Below are positions 1 to 7,159 of a stretch of 7,827 nucleotides of DNA, in pieces. The notes beneath the pieces were generated by a model, which searched no databases, was not told the DNA's origin, and saw nothing but the letters and a program-made list of their open reading frames with translations. This DNA is from Thioalkalivibrio sp. (GTDB taxonomy: Bacteria > Pseudomonadota > Gammaproteobacteria > Ectothiorhodospirales > Ectothiorhodospiraceae): contig SLHN01000090.1 of the NCBI GenBank assembly GCA_007136145.1, positions 1 through 7,827 of the forward strand. The letters are read 5' to 3'. Numbering within the stretch: position 1 is the stretch's first letter; every line of letters starts with the position of its first letter. The translations under genes and the position numbers were made by a program.

Positions 1-1
1 A

Positions 2-2470
2 CTGATGGTTGCGCCAGATGGCCCTGAGGGAGGGCTGTTTTTTGCTGCGTTCGACATACAACACCTTCTGTCGCTGATGCCACGCTTGCCAGACGATGAA
101 CTCGAAATCAGCGTAACTTCAGTGCTCGAATCCTCACCGAATTCCATGGGAATAACCCGCGGGAGCCACCAGGAAATCTATGGTCATGCGACGGCAAGTG
201 TCCCCGGCGGACCGACCCTTGGCCTTACTGCTATCGGGGGCCCTGTCAGTATGCTCAGCCTACCGGGGGCTCTAGTCCCTGGTATACTGATTTTCGGTTT
301 GTTCGTGAGCTACCTGCTGGCCATCGGTCGAAGCCTCGCTGCGCAGCAGCGACAAAGATCCCGCGAGCTTAGCATCGAGGAGCAGCGCTTCCGCTCCCTC
401 TTTTTTCAGTCACCCGATGCCGCCTTCGAATTCTCGAAGGACGGCCGCTACGTCTTGCTCAATGGAAAGGCGAAGGCTATCACTGGGCTATCCGATCAGG
501 ATCTAGGGGTGCTGTCCTATCACGATGTTCTTTGCTCCGACGCCATGAGCAAACGTGATTATCGCACCTTTGATGCCGCATTCAAGGCAACTATTGCAGG
601 CGCTGCACAGACCTTTAGTGTGGCATTTCGTAATGCGGACGGCGTCTGCCGAAATTACGAATGTGCGTTTGTTCCGGTACTGGTCGACGCGACTGTCATC
701 GGCCTATATGCCGCAGTCAAGGACGTCACTGAACGGCTGCAGGTCCAGGAAAACCAGCGGCTACTGACGAAAAGTCTGGAAGCGAGTGACAGTTCGGTTC
801 TGGTCGTTGACGTCAGAAGTGAGGCTGCGCCTATTGTCTTTACCAACACTGCTTTCTCCGAAATGACAGGCTACAGCTACGGAGAAGTACTGGGCAGCTC
901 CTTTTCCGCAATAGCCGGGTCACTAGCGAAGTCCGAAGACATCGAGCAGATCAGGCGGATCGTCGCTACAGGGGAGGCCAAAAGCTTTACTGTCAAAAGC
1001 TATCGGCGGGATGGCGCACTTTTCTGGAACCAGCTCTCCCTTACCCCGATTAAAGACGATGAGGGCACCGTCACCCACTATACGGCGATCATGAAAGACG
1101 TGTCGGAAAAGCGGGAGCAGGAGAGGCAACTCGCGTACCAGGCGACCCACGATGTGCTGACTGGGCTTGCCAACCGCTCACTCTTTGAGGACCGGCTTGA
1201 GCACGACATTGCGCTGGCAAAACGCAATGGTGAGCAGCTTGCAGTCCTATTCATCGATTTGGATGAGTTCAAGCCCATTAACGATACGCTGGGTCATCGC
1301 ATCGGCGACGAAGTGCTAATCAGCGTAGCTCGACGTTTGCAGGGTGTTATACGGAGTACCGATACACTTGCCCGCTTCGGTGGCGATGAATTCGTTTTGC
1401 TGCTGCCCAATCTGGCGACCCAGCAAGACGCCGAACTGATGGCAGACTGTGTCCTCAGCGAGGTCGGACAAGTACACAGGGTCGGGCCTCATGAACTCTA
1501 CGTAACCGGCAGTATAGGGATCAGCTTTCTCACGGATGACCTCGATGTCCCCGCCAGGCTGCTACAGCAGGCAGACATGGCTATGTACAAGGCGAAGCAG
1601 CAGGGAAAAGATACTTATGTTGTCTACTCCTATGACCTGGACGAAAAGCTCTCCCGGCGGATGACCCTGCGGAATGAGTTACAAGACGCAATCAAGGCCA
1701 GCCAGTTCTTCCTGCATTATCAGCCCCAAGTCGATCAACATGGACGGATTTGTGGCCTGGAGGCTCTGGTTCGCTGGAAACATCCATCCAAGGGCATGGT
1801 CTCCCCTGCGGAGTTCATTCCGGTCGCGGAAGAGACTGGACAAATCATCCACCTGGGGCGCTGGGTCACGACTCAGGCGTGTCTGGATGCGAGGAGACTG
1901 CTGGATATGGGCATACTTCAAGGGCGCATGGCAGTGAACCTGTCTCCGCTCCAGTTCCACCGGCCGGGCTTTCTTGAGGCCCTGAGCGAGGTTCTGGTTG
2001 GTACCCGTCTTCCGGCGACGTCTCTGGAGCTGGAGCTCACCGAGAATATCCTGATGCGCAATAGCGAGGGGGCTATCGAAATTCTTCGCGAGCTGGAAAG
2101 CAGAGGTATCGCCACCAGCATCGATGACTTTGGCACCGGCTATTCCAGCTTCAGTTACCTGAAGGATCTACCCGTGCATAGCGTCAAGATCGACAAGAGC
2201 TTTGTCGATAGCGTGCTCTCCGAGAGGAGGGACGCCGCCGTGTGCAAGGGCGTGATCACCATGGCCAGTGAAATGGGCATCAAGGTAGTGGCGGAGGGTG
2301 TCGAAAGCCGTGAACAGTTTGATCTGCTGGATAGTTATGGCTGCGAGGTCTTTCAGGGGTTTCACATTGCCAAGCCCATGGGGTTTGATAAGCTGGTCCC
2401 ATGGATTCGAGGTAACCTCGCGGATACTACGAAGGCGGCTCTCGGAATCAGCGCTAACGAGGCTCCGTAA
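2..2470 (+). CDS. Membrane-bound c-di-GMP signalling protein (CHASE-PAS-PAS-GGDEF-EAL), 5'-truncated
   Basis: This is a dual-domain cyclic-di-GMP turnover enzyme: GGDEF domains make c-di-GMP from two GTP and EAL domains hydrolyse it to pGpG. The reading frame is open to the window edge, so the true start lies upstream; residues here count from the ATG at base 5. Residues 1-80 resemble the end of a periplasmic CHASE sensor, followed by one membrane helix (about 90-108). Two PAS domains follow (about 125-245 and 255-370). The second is LOV-like (NTAFSEMTGYS) but lacks the flavin-binding cysteine. The GGDEF domain (about 378-540) has D418, GGDEF at 459-463 and an RxxD inhibitory site at 450-453. 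The EAL domain (about 560-810) keeps E586, E680-N681, D707-D708, K728, E764 and Q784. Both halves therefore look catalytically competent, with the cyclase probably under product inhibition. Which activity dominates cannot be told from sequence. The periplasmic ligand is unknown. Confidence 0.95.
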   Translation: MMVAPDGPEGGLFFAAFDIQHLLSLMPRLPDDELEISVTSVLESSPNSMGITRGSHQEIYGHATASVPGGPTLGLTAIGGPVSMLSLPGALVPGILIFGLFVSYLLAIGRSLAAQQRQRSRELSIEEQRFRSLFFQSPDAAFEFSKDGRYVLLNGKAKAITGLSDQDLGVLSYHDVLCSDAMSKRDYRTFDAAFKATIAGAAQTFSVAFRNADGVCRNYECAFVPVLVDATVIGLYAAVKDVTERLQVQENQRLLTKSLEASDSSVLVVDVRSEAAPIVFTNTAFSEMTGYSYGEVLGSSFSAIAGSLAKSEDIEQIRRIVATGEAKSFTVKSYRRDGALFWNQLSLTPIKDDEGTVTHYTAIMKDVSEKREQERQLAYQATHDVLTGLANRSLFEDRLEHDIALAKRNGEQLAVLFIDLDEFKPINDTLGHRIGDEVLISVARRLQGVIRSTDTLARFGGDEFVLLLPNLATQQDAELMADCVLSEVGQVHRVGPHELYVTGSIGISFLTDDLDVPARLLQQADMAMYKAKQQGKDTYVVYSYDLDEKLSRRMTLRNELQDAIKASQFFLHYQPQVDQHGRICGLEALVRWKHPSKGMVSPAEFIPVAEETGQIIHLGRWVTTQACLDARRLLDMGILQGRMAVNLSPLQFHRPGFLEALSEVLVGTRLPATSLELELTENILMRNSEGAIEILRELESRGIATSIDDFGTGYSSFSYLKDLPVHSVKIDKSFVDSVLSERRDAAVCKGVITMASEMGIKVVAEGVESREQFDLLDSYGCEVFQGFHIAKPMGFDKLVPWIRGNLADTTKAALGISANEAP

Positions 2471-2557
2471 CCCAACCGCCTGGCGTGAATTGCCCCGCGA
2501 GTTGCTGATAGTGAATCAAGGCCAGACTGGATAGCAAAAACCTAGGGGGGTAGGGAA

Positions 2558-4351
2558 ATGTGGTCTTCACGCTCGGTAATGGTGGGGTTCCTCGTCGTGA
2601 TTCTCACCGGGATGATGGCTGGATGTCGTGGCAGCAATGACACGGGAGGGAATGGTGCCGCACCGCCATTGATCGACCCGACGATGGTGCCAGCCTATCT
2701 GCAACTGCGCCGAGATGTCCTGATCAACGCTGATTTGTGGGAAGACGAGCCGAGCATTCTTTCAGCCGGGTTCGGGTTCGAGGGCATCCAGGGCATACCG
2801 GGTCTGTTGAACGCGGACAACCTGTCGTTAGCGGTCGAGGCCGGCGCGGGTGTCAATCTCGACTGGGCTGGGCTCGACCCTGTGCCACCGATGCGCAATC
2901 TCACTTCGGGAAGCAGCCCGATCGGGATCGTTATGGTCGGGTTTGGTGCGTGGGTCGAATTCGCCGATGCACTGCCCATCGTGTTTAGCTGGCCGATTCT
3001 GCCAAGTACCGTGTCGCCTTCGAACATTGCCATGACGCTTAACACCGGTGAGGTGGTGTTCCCGACCGCGGCTGCCCTCAATCCGAACTATGACTACAAC
3101 GAACGTCATGTGGTGGTTGTGTTCGGTGAGTTCGGCAATCGCCTGTTGCCCGGTCAGCCCGGGGCAATTTATCCCATCGGGATCGAGATCGTTGAGGGAG
3201 ACGCGCCACTGATGGCCGTAGGCCCGGACGGACCCGTCTCCCTGACAGGTCTCACTCAGTCAAGCAGCAACCCCTACCTCGCTGGACCCAGTCTGGTGGG
3301 CGCAAAGCTCAGCCGCTTTTCCTCGGTCGGCGACTTTCCTCCCTTGGCGCTCACGGGGTCTTTCCCGAATGACGGCTATTCGCATTTTGGTGACGATGCG
3401 CAGTTCCGGCTGCGGCTGTTTACCTCCGGCGGGTTCTCTCCAGATGGGGTTTCCGGCCTTCTGCCGGATGATTTCGAACATTTTTTCCGGTTGCATGCCA
3501 TACACGCTGAAGGCGGCTCGGTGCTCATCAGCGAAGCCGGAACGCAATACGACCTGGGCAACGGCTGGCTGGAGGTGGTTGGCATCGCCGAGCTCGGCGC
3601 ACCAGGGGACAATCAAGGCAATCGCGCCTATTACGTTGAAGATCACGATAACTATTTCGACATTATCCTGAAGGGCGATGAGCAGGCCGTGGCCAGTATC
3701 TACGCGGTCGAGATACCCACCTCCTCGGTGCCCAGCTACGTCGATATCTACAACCCCGGTGGGCCGGGTCGGACGCCCGATCCAGATACCACCTACACCG
3801 AGCCCGCGCAGCCCCAGATGCAGCCGGTGTGGGTCAGCTTGGATGAACCGCGCACCGTCAGCTATGCCGAGCAGGATCTCGACCGATATGACCTAGACGA
3901 CGACATGCCCGTCGTTTTCCGTCTGCGGCATGCCCAGCGCGCAGATCGCTTTACCACTAGCACTATTGAGGCCCAGGGCTTGGTCAGTGCGGGCTGGGTC
4001 GCGGTTGGTGTCGATTTCCCGAACGAGATGGCGCGCCCGGGTGTCGCGGAAGTACGCAGCTTCTATCATGCCGACACCGGTAATCGAATCTACACCACCG
4101 ACCCGGAGGAGTGGTCTCAGCTTGCCGCGGTGGATAGTGACTGGGCTGCGGAGGGCCTCGCCTTTGGCGCTTTTGTCGCGCATCAGCCCGGCGCCGGCCC
4201 AATCTACCGTTTCTTCGACCCTGTCGCCGGACGGCACCATTTCACGCCCGACGTCGATGAAGGACAGGGCATGGAGGACCAGGGGGTCGCCTGGTACGCA
4301 GCCATCCTGCGTCCTAGCTTTTCATCCAGCAGCCCGAAGGCAGAATGGTAG
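2558..4351 (+). CDS. Outer-membrane-type lipoprotein with three C-terminal DUF5648-like repeats, function unknown
   Basis: This is a 597-residue exported lipoprotein. A hydrophobic signal segment (residues 8-21) ends in the lipobox MAGC, with the lipidated cysteine at 23 and Arg at 24, so there is no inner-membrane-retaining Asp. A purine-rich AGGGGGG at 2544-2550 precedes the ATG at a workable distance, which supports this start. Residues 40-400 are a beta-rich region I cannot assign to a named domain. It has motifs that look conserved: FSWPILPSTV (143-152), NERHVVVVFGEFGNR (181-195), GDDAQFRLRLFTSGGFSPDGV (about 278-298), EDHDNYFDIILKGDE (361-375) and YNPGGPG (398-404). Three repeats then follow at about 451-487, 497-540 and 547-582, of the form xFRFYxxxxGxHFYTxxxxE...GVAF; the clearest pieces are FYHADTGNRIYT and RFFDPVAGRHHFTPD. 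DUF5648 repeats occur at the ends of secreted proteins, often beside enzymatic or adhesive modules. I see no catalytic motif. The gene starts 87 bases after the c-di-GMP gene, with no evidence that they share a function. Confidence 0.85.
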   Translation: MWSSRSVMVGFLVVILTGMMAGCRGSNDTGGNGAAPPLIDPTMVPAYLQLRRDVLINADLWEDEPSILSAGFGFEGIQGIPGLLNADNLSLAVEAGAGVNLDWAGLDPVPPMRNLTSGSSPIGIVMVGFGAWVEFADALPIVFSWPILPSTVSPSNIAMTLNTGEVVFPTAAALNPNYDYNERHVVVVFGEFGNRLLPGQPGAIYPIGIEIVEGDAPLMAVGPDGPVSLTGLTQSSSNPYLAGPSLVGAKLSRFSSVGDFPPLALTGSFPNDGYSHFGDDAQFRLRLFTSGGFSPDGVSGLLPDDFEHFFRLHAIHAEGGSVLISEAGTQYDLGNGWLEVVGIAELGAPGDNQGNRAYYVEDHDNYFDIILKGDEQAVASIYAVEIPTSSVPSYVDIYNPGGPGRTPDPDTTYTEPAQPQMQPVWVSLDEPRTVSYAEQDLDRYDLDDDMPVVFRLRHAQRADRFTTSTIEAQGLVSAGWVAVGVDFPNEMARPGVAEVRSFYHADTGNRIYTTDPEEWSQLAAVDSDWAAEGLAFGAFVAHQPGAGPIYRFFDPVAGRHHFTPDVDEGQGMEDQGVAWYAAILRPSFSSSSPKAEW

Positions 4352-4444
4352 CGGCCAGCACACCGGGAGTCACCACCGGGAAGGAAAAGAAGATGGGAGG
4401 CTGGAGTCGGAAATAAAGCTGACGTTGGAGGCAGGTCGTCCCGT

Positions 4445-4623
4445 GGGTCAAGTCGCGTCGATCTGACACGACGGGAGCTGGCGGATTTCGTGGGGGGGAG
4501 AAGCACGACGGGCCGCTGACCGACTTGGATCGCGTGTTGGATCGAACCCGGCTGCCGTTGCCGATCAAGCTGGCGGTGCGGGATGCCAGGCGGGGCTTGA
4601 AGTACAGCAAAAGCCTGGAGTAA
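4445..4623 (+). pseudogene. Remnant of the 3' end of a second alkylsulfatase-like gene
   Basis: No intact gene lies between the lipoprotein and the regulator, but this stretch matches the last ~60 codons of the sulfatase relic at 6835-7039. From 4445 one frame reads GSSRVDLTRRELADFV, matching GSSH..VAVTRPELADFV there. After a run of seven G (4492-4498) the match moves to the frame ending in TAA at 4621-4623: LTDLDRVLDRTRLPLP ... GLKYSKSLE against LAELDQVLDRSRLLPV ... DLEYNRGLEH. The frame change means a net one-base loss, or two-base gain, around the G run. An 18-base identity (4475-4492 with 6869-6886) supports homology at the DNA level. The fragment IKLTLEAGRP, just upstream in a third frame (about 4413-4442), may extend the match. 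The scrap has no start codon and no catalytic region, so it cannot encode an enzyme. It probably derives from a diverged paralogue or an old duplication. Confidence 0.7.
4475..4492 (+). repeat. 18-base direct repeat, copy 1 (partner at 6869-6886)
   Basis: The sequence GAGCTGGCGGATTTCGTG occurs here and at 6869-6886 in the same orientation, coding ELADFV in both places. It is the best-conserved core of the duplicated sulfatase 3' end. The two copies flank the regulator gene and most of the sulfatase relic, about 2.4 kb apart. Confidence 0.8.
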
Positions 4624-4670
4624 TGGCCGCGCTCCATACCGCGAAGCCCCGGGGAATTGGGACTTCGTTT

Positions 4671-5378
4671 TCAACCGGCATCGGCGACCTCACGCAGTCG
4701 CGCAGGGTCGTCTACAGTCAACGACCTGTAGCTGAGGGTCACGAGTTGTCGGTTCGTGAACTCTTTCGCGACGCGGCTGAACGTATTCCTGGAGAGGTTG
4801 CAGAGCATTGCCAGCTCGGTTTGCGAAGCCGGGATTTCGGAAGGCAGGTCGGCATCCGGACCCGAGGCCCAGCGCCGGCCCGCCAACCGCAGCAGAACGG
4901 CCGCGCAACGTGCCGAGGCATTGCGGATCAACAGGTCGCTAGCGGTCTGCATCCCGAGGTCCATGTAATACGCAAGGTCGCGCCCAAGCTCGATAACCCA
5001 CTCCGGGTGACTTCGCAGCAGTGCTCGCAGTTGGTCGCCCGGCACCCGCAGGAGTTCGACATCAGTTCTCGCGATGGCGGTGATGCGACGACTCCGTTCG
5101 ACCAGCACCGGCACGGTGCCGAACCATTCTCCAGGCCGCAGCATGTGCAGGAGCACCGCGTCGGGGTGGGTGAACTTGCCCGTCAAGGTGACCACCCCGG
5201 AGCGGACTCCGAAAACGTCCCGTCCAGGGTCGCCCGCCTGGTAGATCACGCTACCGGCTGCGTAGGACTTCGGACGGGCCAGCGCGAGCATCTCGCGCCG
5301 AAAGCTCGGATCGCTTTCCGCGAACCACCCGCGGACCGGGAAGCCGGTGGGAACGGTCGGGTCCGGGGTCTTGGCCAT
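4671..5378 (-). CDS. Crp/Fnr-family transcriptional regulator
   Basis: This is a 235-residue cytoplasmic DNA-binding regulator of normal family length. Residues about 20-130 form the cyclic-nucleotide-binding-type beta-roll (GSVIYQAGDPGRDVFGVRSG at 42-61, then RPGEWFGTVPVL). A long dimerisation helix follows (about 125-158), then a Crp-type winged helix-turn-helix (about 180-225; IPASQTELAMLCNLSRNTFSRV). The recognition helix keeps Arg197 and Arg202, equivalent to CRP R180 and R185, but has Asn198 where CRP has Glu181. The cAMP-pocket pattern GE(L)...R(S/T)A is not kept: GEWFGTVPVL carries no Glu at the expected place and RSRRITAIA differs. The ligand is therefore probably not cAMP, or there is none. 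I see no FNR-like cysteine cluster. It is divergent from the alkylsulfatase relic across a 159-base spacer that holds a Crp-like palindrome, so it is likely the local, possibly autoregulated, controller. The start is the ATG at 5378; the ribosome binding site is weak. Confidence 0.9.
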   Translation of the reverse strand: MAKTPDPTVPTGFPVRGWFAESDPSFRREMLALARPKSYAAGSVIYQAGDPGRDVFGVRSGVVTLTGKFTHPDAVLLHMLRPGEWFGTVPVLVERSRRITAIARTDVELLRVPGDQLRALLRSHPEWVIELGRDLAYYMDLGMQTASDLLIRNASARCAAVLLRLAGRRWASGPDADLPSEIPASQTELAMLCNLSRNTFSRVAKEFTNRQLVTLSYRSLTVDDPARLREVADAG

Positions 5379-5416
5379 GGTGACTCATCGCAAAAAGTAA
5401 CGGGGTGCGACCGCAA

Positions 5417-5434
5417 TTGTGCCATTTTGCACAA
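5417..5434. promoter_or_regulatory. Candidate Crp/Fnr-type operator, TTGTGC-N6-GCACAA
   Basis: TTGTGCCATTTTGCACAA is a perfect inverted repeat with 6-base arms and a 6-base spacer. It has the same geometry as the CRP consensus TGTGA-N6-TCACA, with A to C at the last position of the half-site. It lies in the divergent spacer between the Crp/Fnr gene and the sulfatase relic and overlaps the proposed -35 element of the latter. A second short palindrome, GCAC-AAA-GTGC (5429-5439), overlaps it. Seen: the symmetry and position. Inferred: binding by the neighbouring regulator. Confidence 0.6.
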
Positions 5435-5457
5435 AGTGCGTCCCTGCATCGTGCTAT
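5428..5457 (+). promoter_or_regulatory. Candidate sigma70 promoter for the alkylsulfatase relic
   Basis: TTGCAC (5428-5433) and TGCTAT (5452-5457) are separated by 18 bases and resemble -35 and -10 hexamers. A start site some 7-9 bases further on would place the centre of the palindrome near -39 to -41. That position suits a class II Crp-type activator and also suits steric repression. This rests on sequence resemblance only. Confidence 0.35.
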
Positions 5458-5537
5458 CTGATTCCGCAATCCACGAGCGTGTCGACGCCAAGTCGATGCT
5501 GAACAACCGGTCCATGCCGAATGACGAGCTAGCCCCA

Positions 5538-7039
5538 ATGCTTTTCCGAAAGTCGCACGCCACCTTTCTCTTCGCTGTGCTTGCACTTGGAACGCACCCC
5601 GTTGCCATGGCTGCCGATGCCGTGGACAACAACCGAGAAGCGGGGGCGCAGGCCTCCTGGCACAGCCAGTCGTTGACCATGGAGACCGTAACAGGGCCCA
5701 ACGGCGCCATCACCACACCCACGGCGCTCAGCGTCAACCCGCGACTGGGCATGACGGAATCGAAAGTCGCCGAGCCCGTCGCGCCTGGTGTGTATGCCCT
5801 GCGCGGCTGGGGCATCGCGCACAGCTTCGCTATCCAGGCGCCGAACGGCTGGATCATTGTCGACACCGGCGAACCCATCCAGGTCGCGCCGATGCGGACC
5901 GACACCACCGACAGCGTCGCCTTCTACTTCCCGGAGCGCCGGCTGATGGTGACCAACTTCCTGGTGATCGACACCATCTATAACATCTACACGCTGCGCG
6001 GTGGCCCTTACCGGGATCCCGAGGTCCTCCTCAACGACGCGCGCTGGGCCGAGTCCAAGAATGCCGAGATCCTGCTGGATATCCACAACGTCACCCTCCG
6101 GGGCGAGGCGGTGGTGCGGGAAGCGCTGGAGCGCTCGGTAGACTCCACTCAACTGATCCATGATCAGGCCCTGCGCCTGGTGGCCAGCGGCCTGGGCCCC
6201 CGCGAGGCGGCGGAGTCCATCCATATGCCGCGCCACCTGCGCGAGTCGCGCGAGGGCTATGGGCAGGTCGAGAGCCACGTCCGGCAGGTCTACAACGCCA
6301 ACGTCGGCTGGTTCGACGGCGACGTCTACCAGATCAACCCGCTTTCGCTCAAGGAAGAAGCCGAACGCATGGTGCAGGCCATCGGTGGCCGCGCGGCGGT
6401 GCAAGAGATGGCCGCGCAGGCGGCGACCGACGGGGGGTTTGCGAACTGGCGCTGGACACTCAAGCTCACCTCACCGCTGCTGAGGCTCGATCCCGCCGAC
6501 GCGGTCGCACGCCAGGCGCGCGCGACCGTTGCCCGGGCGCTCGGCCAACGCGCGTGGCTTCTACATCACCGAGGCGCTGGAGATGGAGGGCCGGTTGCTG
6601 GTGCAGGGGCAGCCGCAGACCATGGCCGGACTGCGCGCCTTTCTCGGCACGCCGCGAGCCGAAGACCTGGTGGCCATCCCGGCCGAGCAGAACCTTGAGT
6701 TCCTGCGCTACCTAGTCGATCCACGCAAGGCCGACGGCCAGCGGCTGGTCTTCACCATCGCAGCCGAGGGCGACCCACAGATCAGGCGTGTGGAACTGCG
6801 CAACAGCGTGCTGGTGATCTCCGATGTCGACTGCGGAAGCAGCCACACACGTCGCTGTCACGCGGCCCGAGCTGGCGGATTTCGTGCTCGGCAAGGGTGC
6901 GCCGGCGAAGGGTGGGGAACCGCTGGCCGAGCTGGATCAAGTGCTGGATCGAAGCCGACTGCTGCCAGTGACGATCTCCGTTCCGGAGGTGCTCGATACC
7001 AAGGGTGACTTGGAGTACAACCGCGGCCTGGAACACTAG
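5538..7039 (+). pseudogene. Degenerate alkylsulfatase-like gene (MBL fold, alkylsulfatase dimerisation and SCP2-like domains)
   Basis: Intact relatives (SdsA/BDS1-like) are exported zinc enzymes that cleave alkyl sulfate esters. The start at 5538 gives a clean signal peptide ending AMA (residues 23-25); in-frame ATGs at 5496 and 5514 are possible. Recognisable parts are the N-terminal strand GVYALRGWG...GWIIVDTGE (84-112), then YFPERRLMVTN (130-140) and NIYTLRGGPYRDP (149-161), then the helical dimerisation domain with LIHDQALRLVASGLGPREAA and YNANVGWFDGD (252-262). The HxHxDH metal motif and its surroundings, which should lie between residues about 112 and 122, are absent; I estimate roughly 150 residues lost by an in-frame deletion. 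The frame breaks near 6540-6550 (sense resumes in frame 1 at SANARGFYITEALE) and again at the CACACAC run, 6844-6850 (resumes in frame 2 at HVAVTRPELADF), ending at TAG 7037-7039. The last ~150 codons are the SCP2-like C-terminal domain. It is divergent from the Crp/Fnr gene and almost certainly makes no active sulfatase. If both frameshifts were sequencing errors, it would be a pseudoenzyme of about 500 residues. Confidence 0.75.
6869..6886 (+). repeat. 18-base direct repeat, copy 2 (partner at 4475-4492)
   Basis: Second copy of GAGCTGGCGGATTTCGTG, lying in the C-terminal SCP2-like part of the alkylsulfatase relic. Similarity continues past it at protein level (LDQVLDRSRLLP against LDRVLDRTRLPL). 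Confidence 0.8.
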
Positions 7040-7159
7040 GCGCGTTCCAAATGGGCGCCACGAGGCCGTTCAGGTCTTCCGCCCGCAAGGTCAGCCAAGA
7101 GGCGTCTGGCAAACGAATCGTGACGGTCTTTTCAACGTTTCATAAAGAGGTGAGAGAAG

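Noticed and set aside
2471..2557. Promoter or terminator between the c-di-GMP gene and the lipoprotein
   Set aside because: I found no hairpin with a T-run and no hexamer pair with acceptable spacing; only the purine-rich ribosome binding site is clear.
3930..4466. 178-codon plus-strand open frame overlapping the end of the lipoprotein
   Set aside because: Most of it overlaps the well-supported DUF5648-like repeats in another frame. Only its last residues (IKLTLEAGRP) may reflect the sulfatase remnant.
4204..4674. 156-codon minus-strand open frame across the lipoprotein end and the sulfatase remnant
   Set aside because: It partly resembles another minus-strand shadow at 6782-7036, which is explained by both being antisense to homologous sulfatase 3' ends.
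4623..5537. Long open frame on the + strand running antisense through the whole Crp/Fnr gene and joining the sulfatase frame
   Set aside because: The sequence reads as a Crp/Fnr protein on the minus strand, and the plus-strand translation is Arg/Pro/Gln-rich without domain character. The sulfatase signal peptide begins at 5538. The frame is open because of high GC content.
5529..6404. 291-codon minus-strand open frame opposite the sulfatase relic
   Set aside because: It is the shadow of a recognisable plus-strand protein. Its translation has no motif or plausible start signal, and it ends in sequence explained by the sulfatase signal peptide.
7037..7061. Possible GGCGC...GCGCC hairpin after the sulfatase stop codon as a terminator
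   Set aside because: The stem is only about five pairs with a loop near 11 bases and no T-run follows.
7118..7146. Possible promoter (GTGACG ... CATAAA) before the glycine-zipper gene
   Set aside because: The hexamers match poorly and the spacing is about 15 bases. A promoter is likely somewhere here, but this one is not supported.
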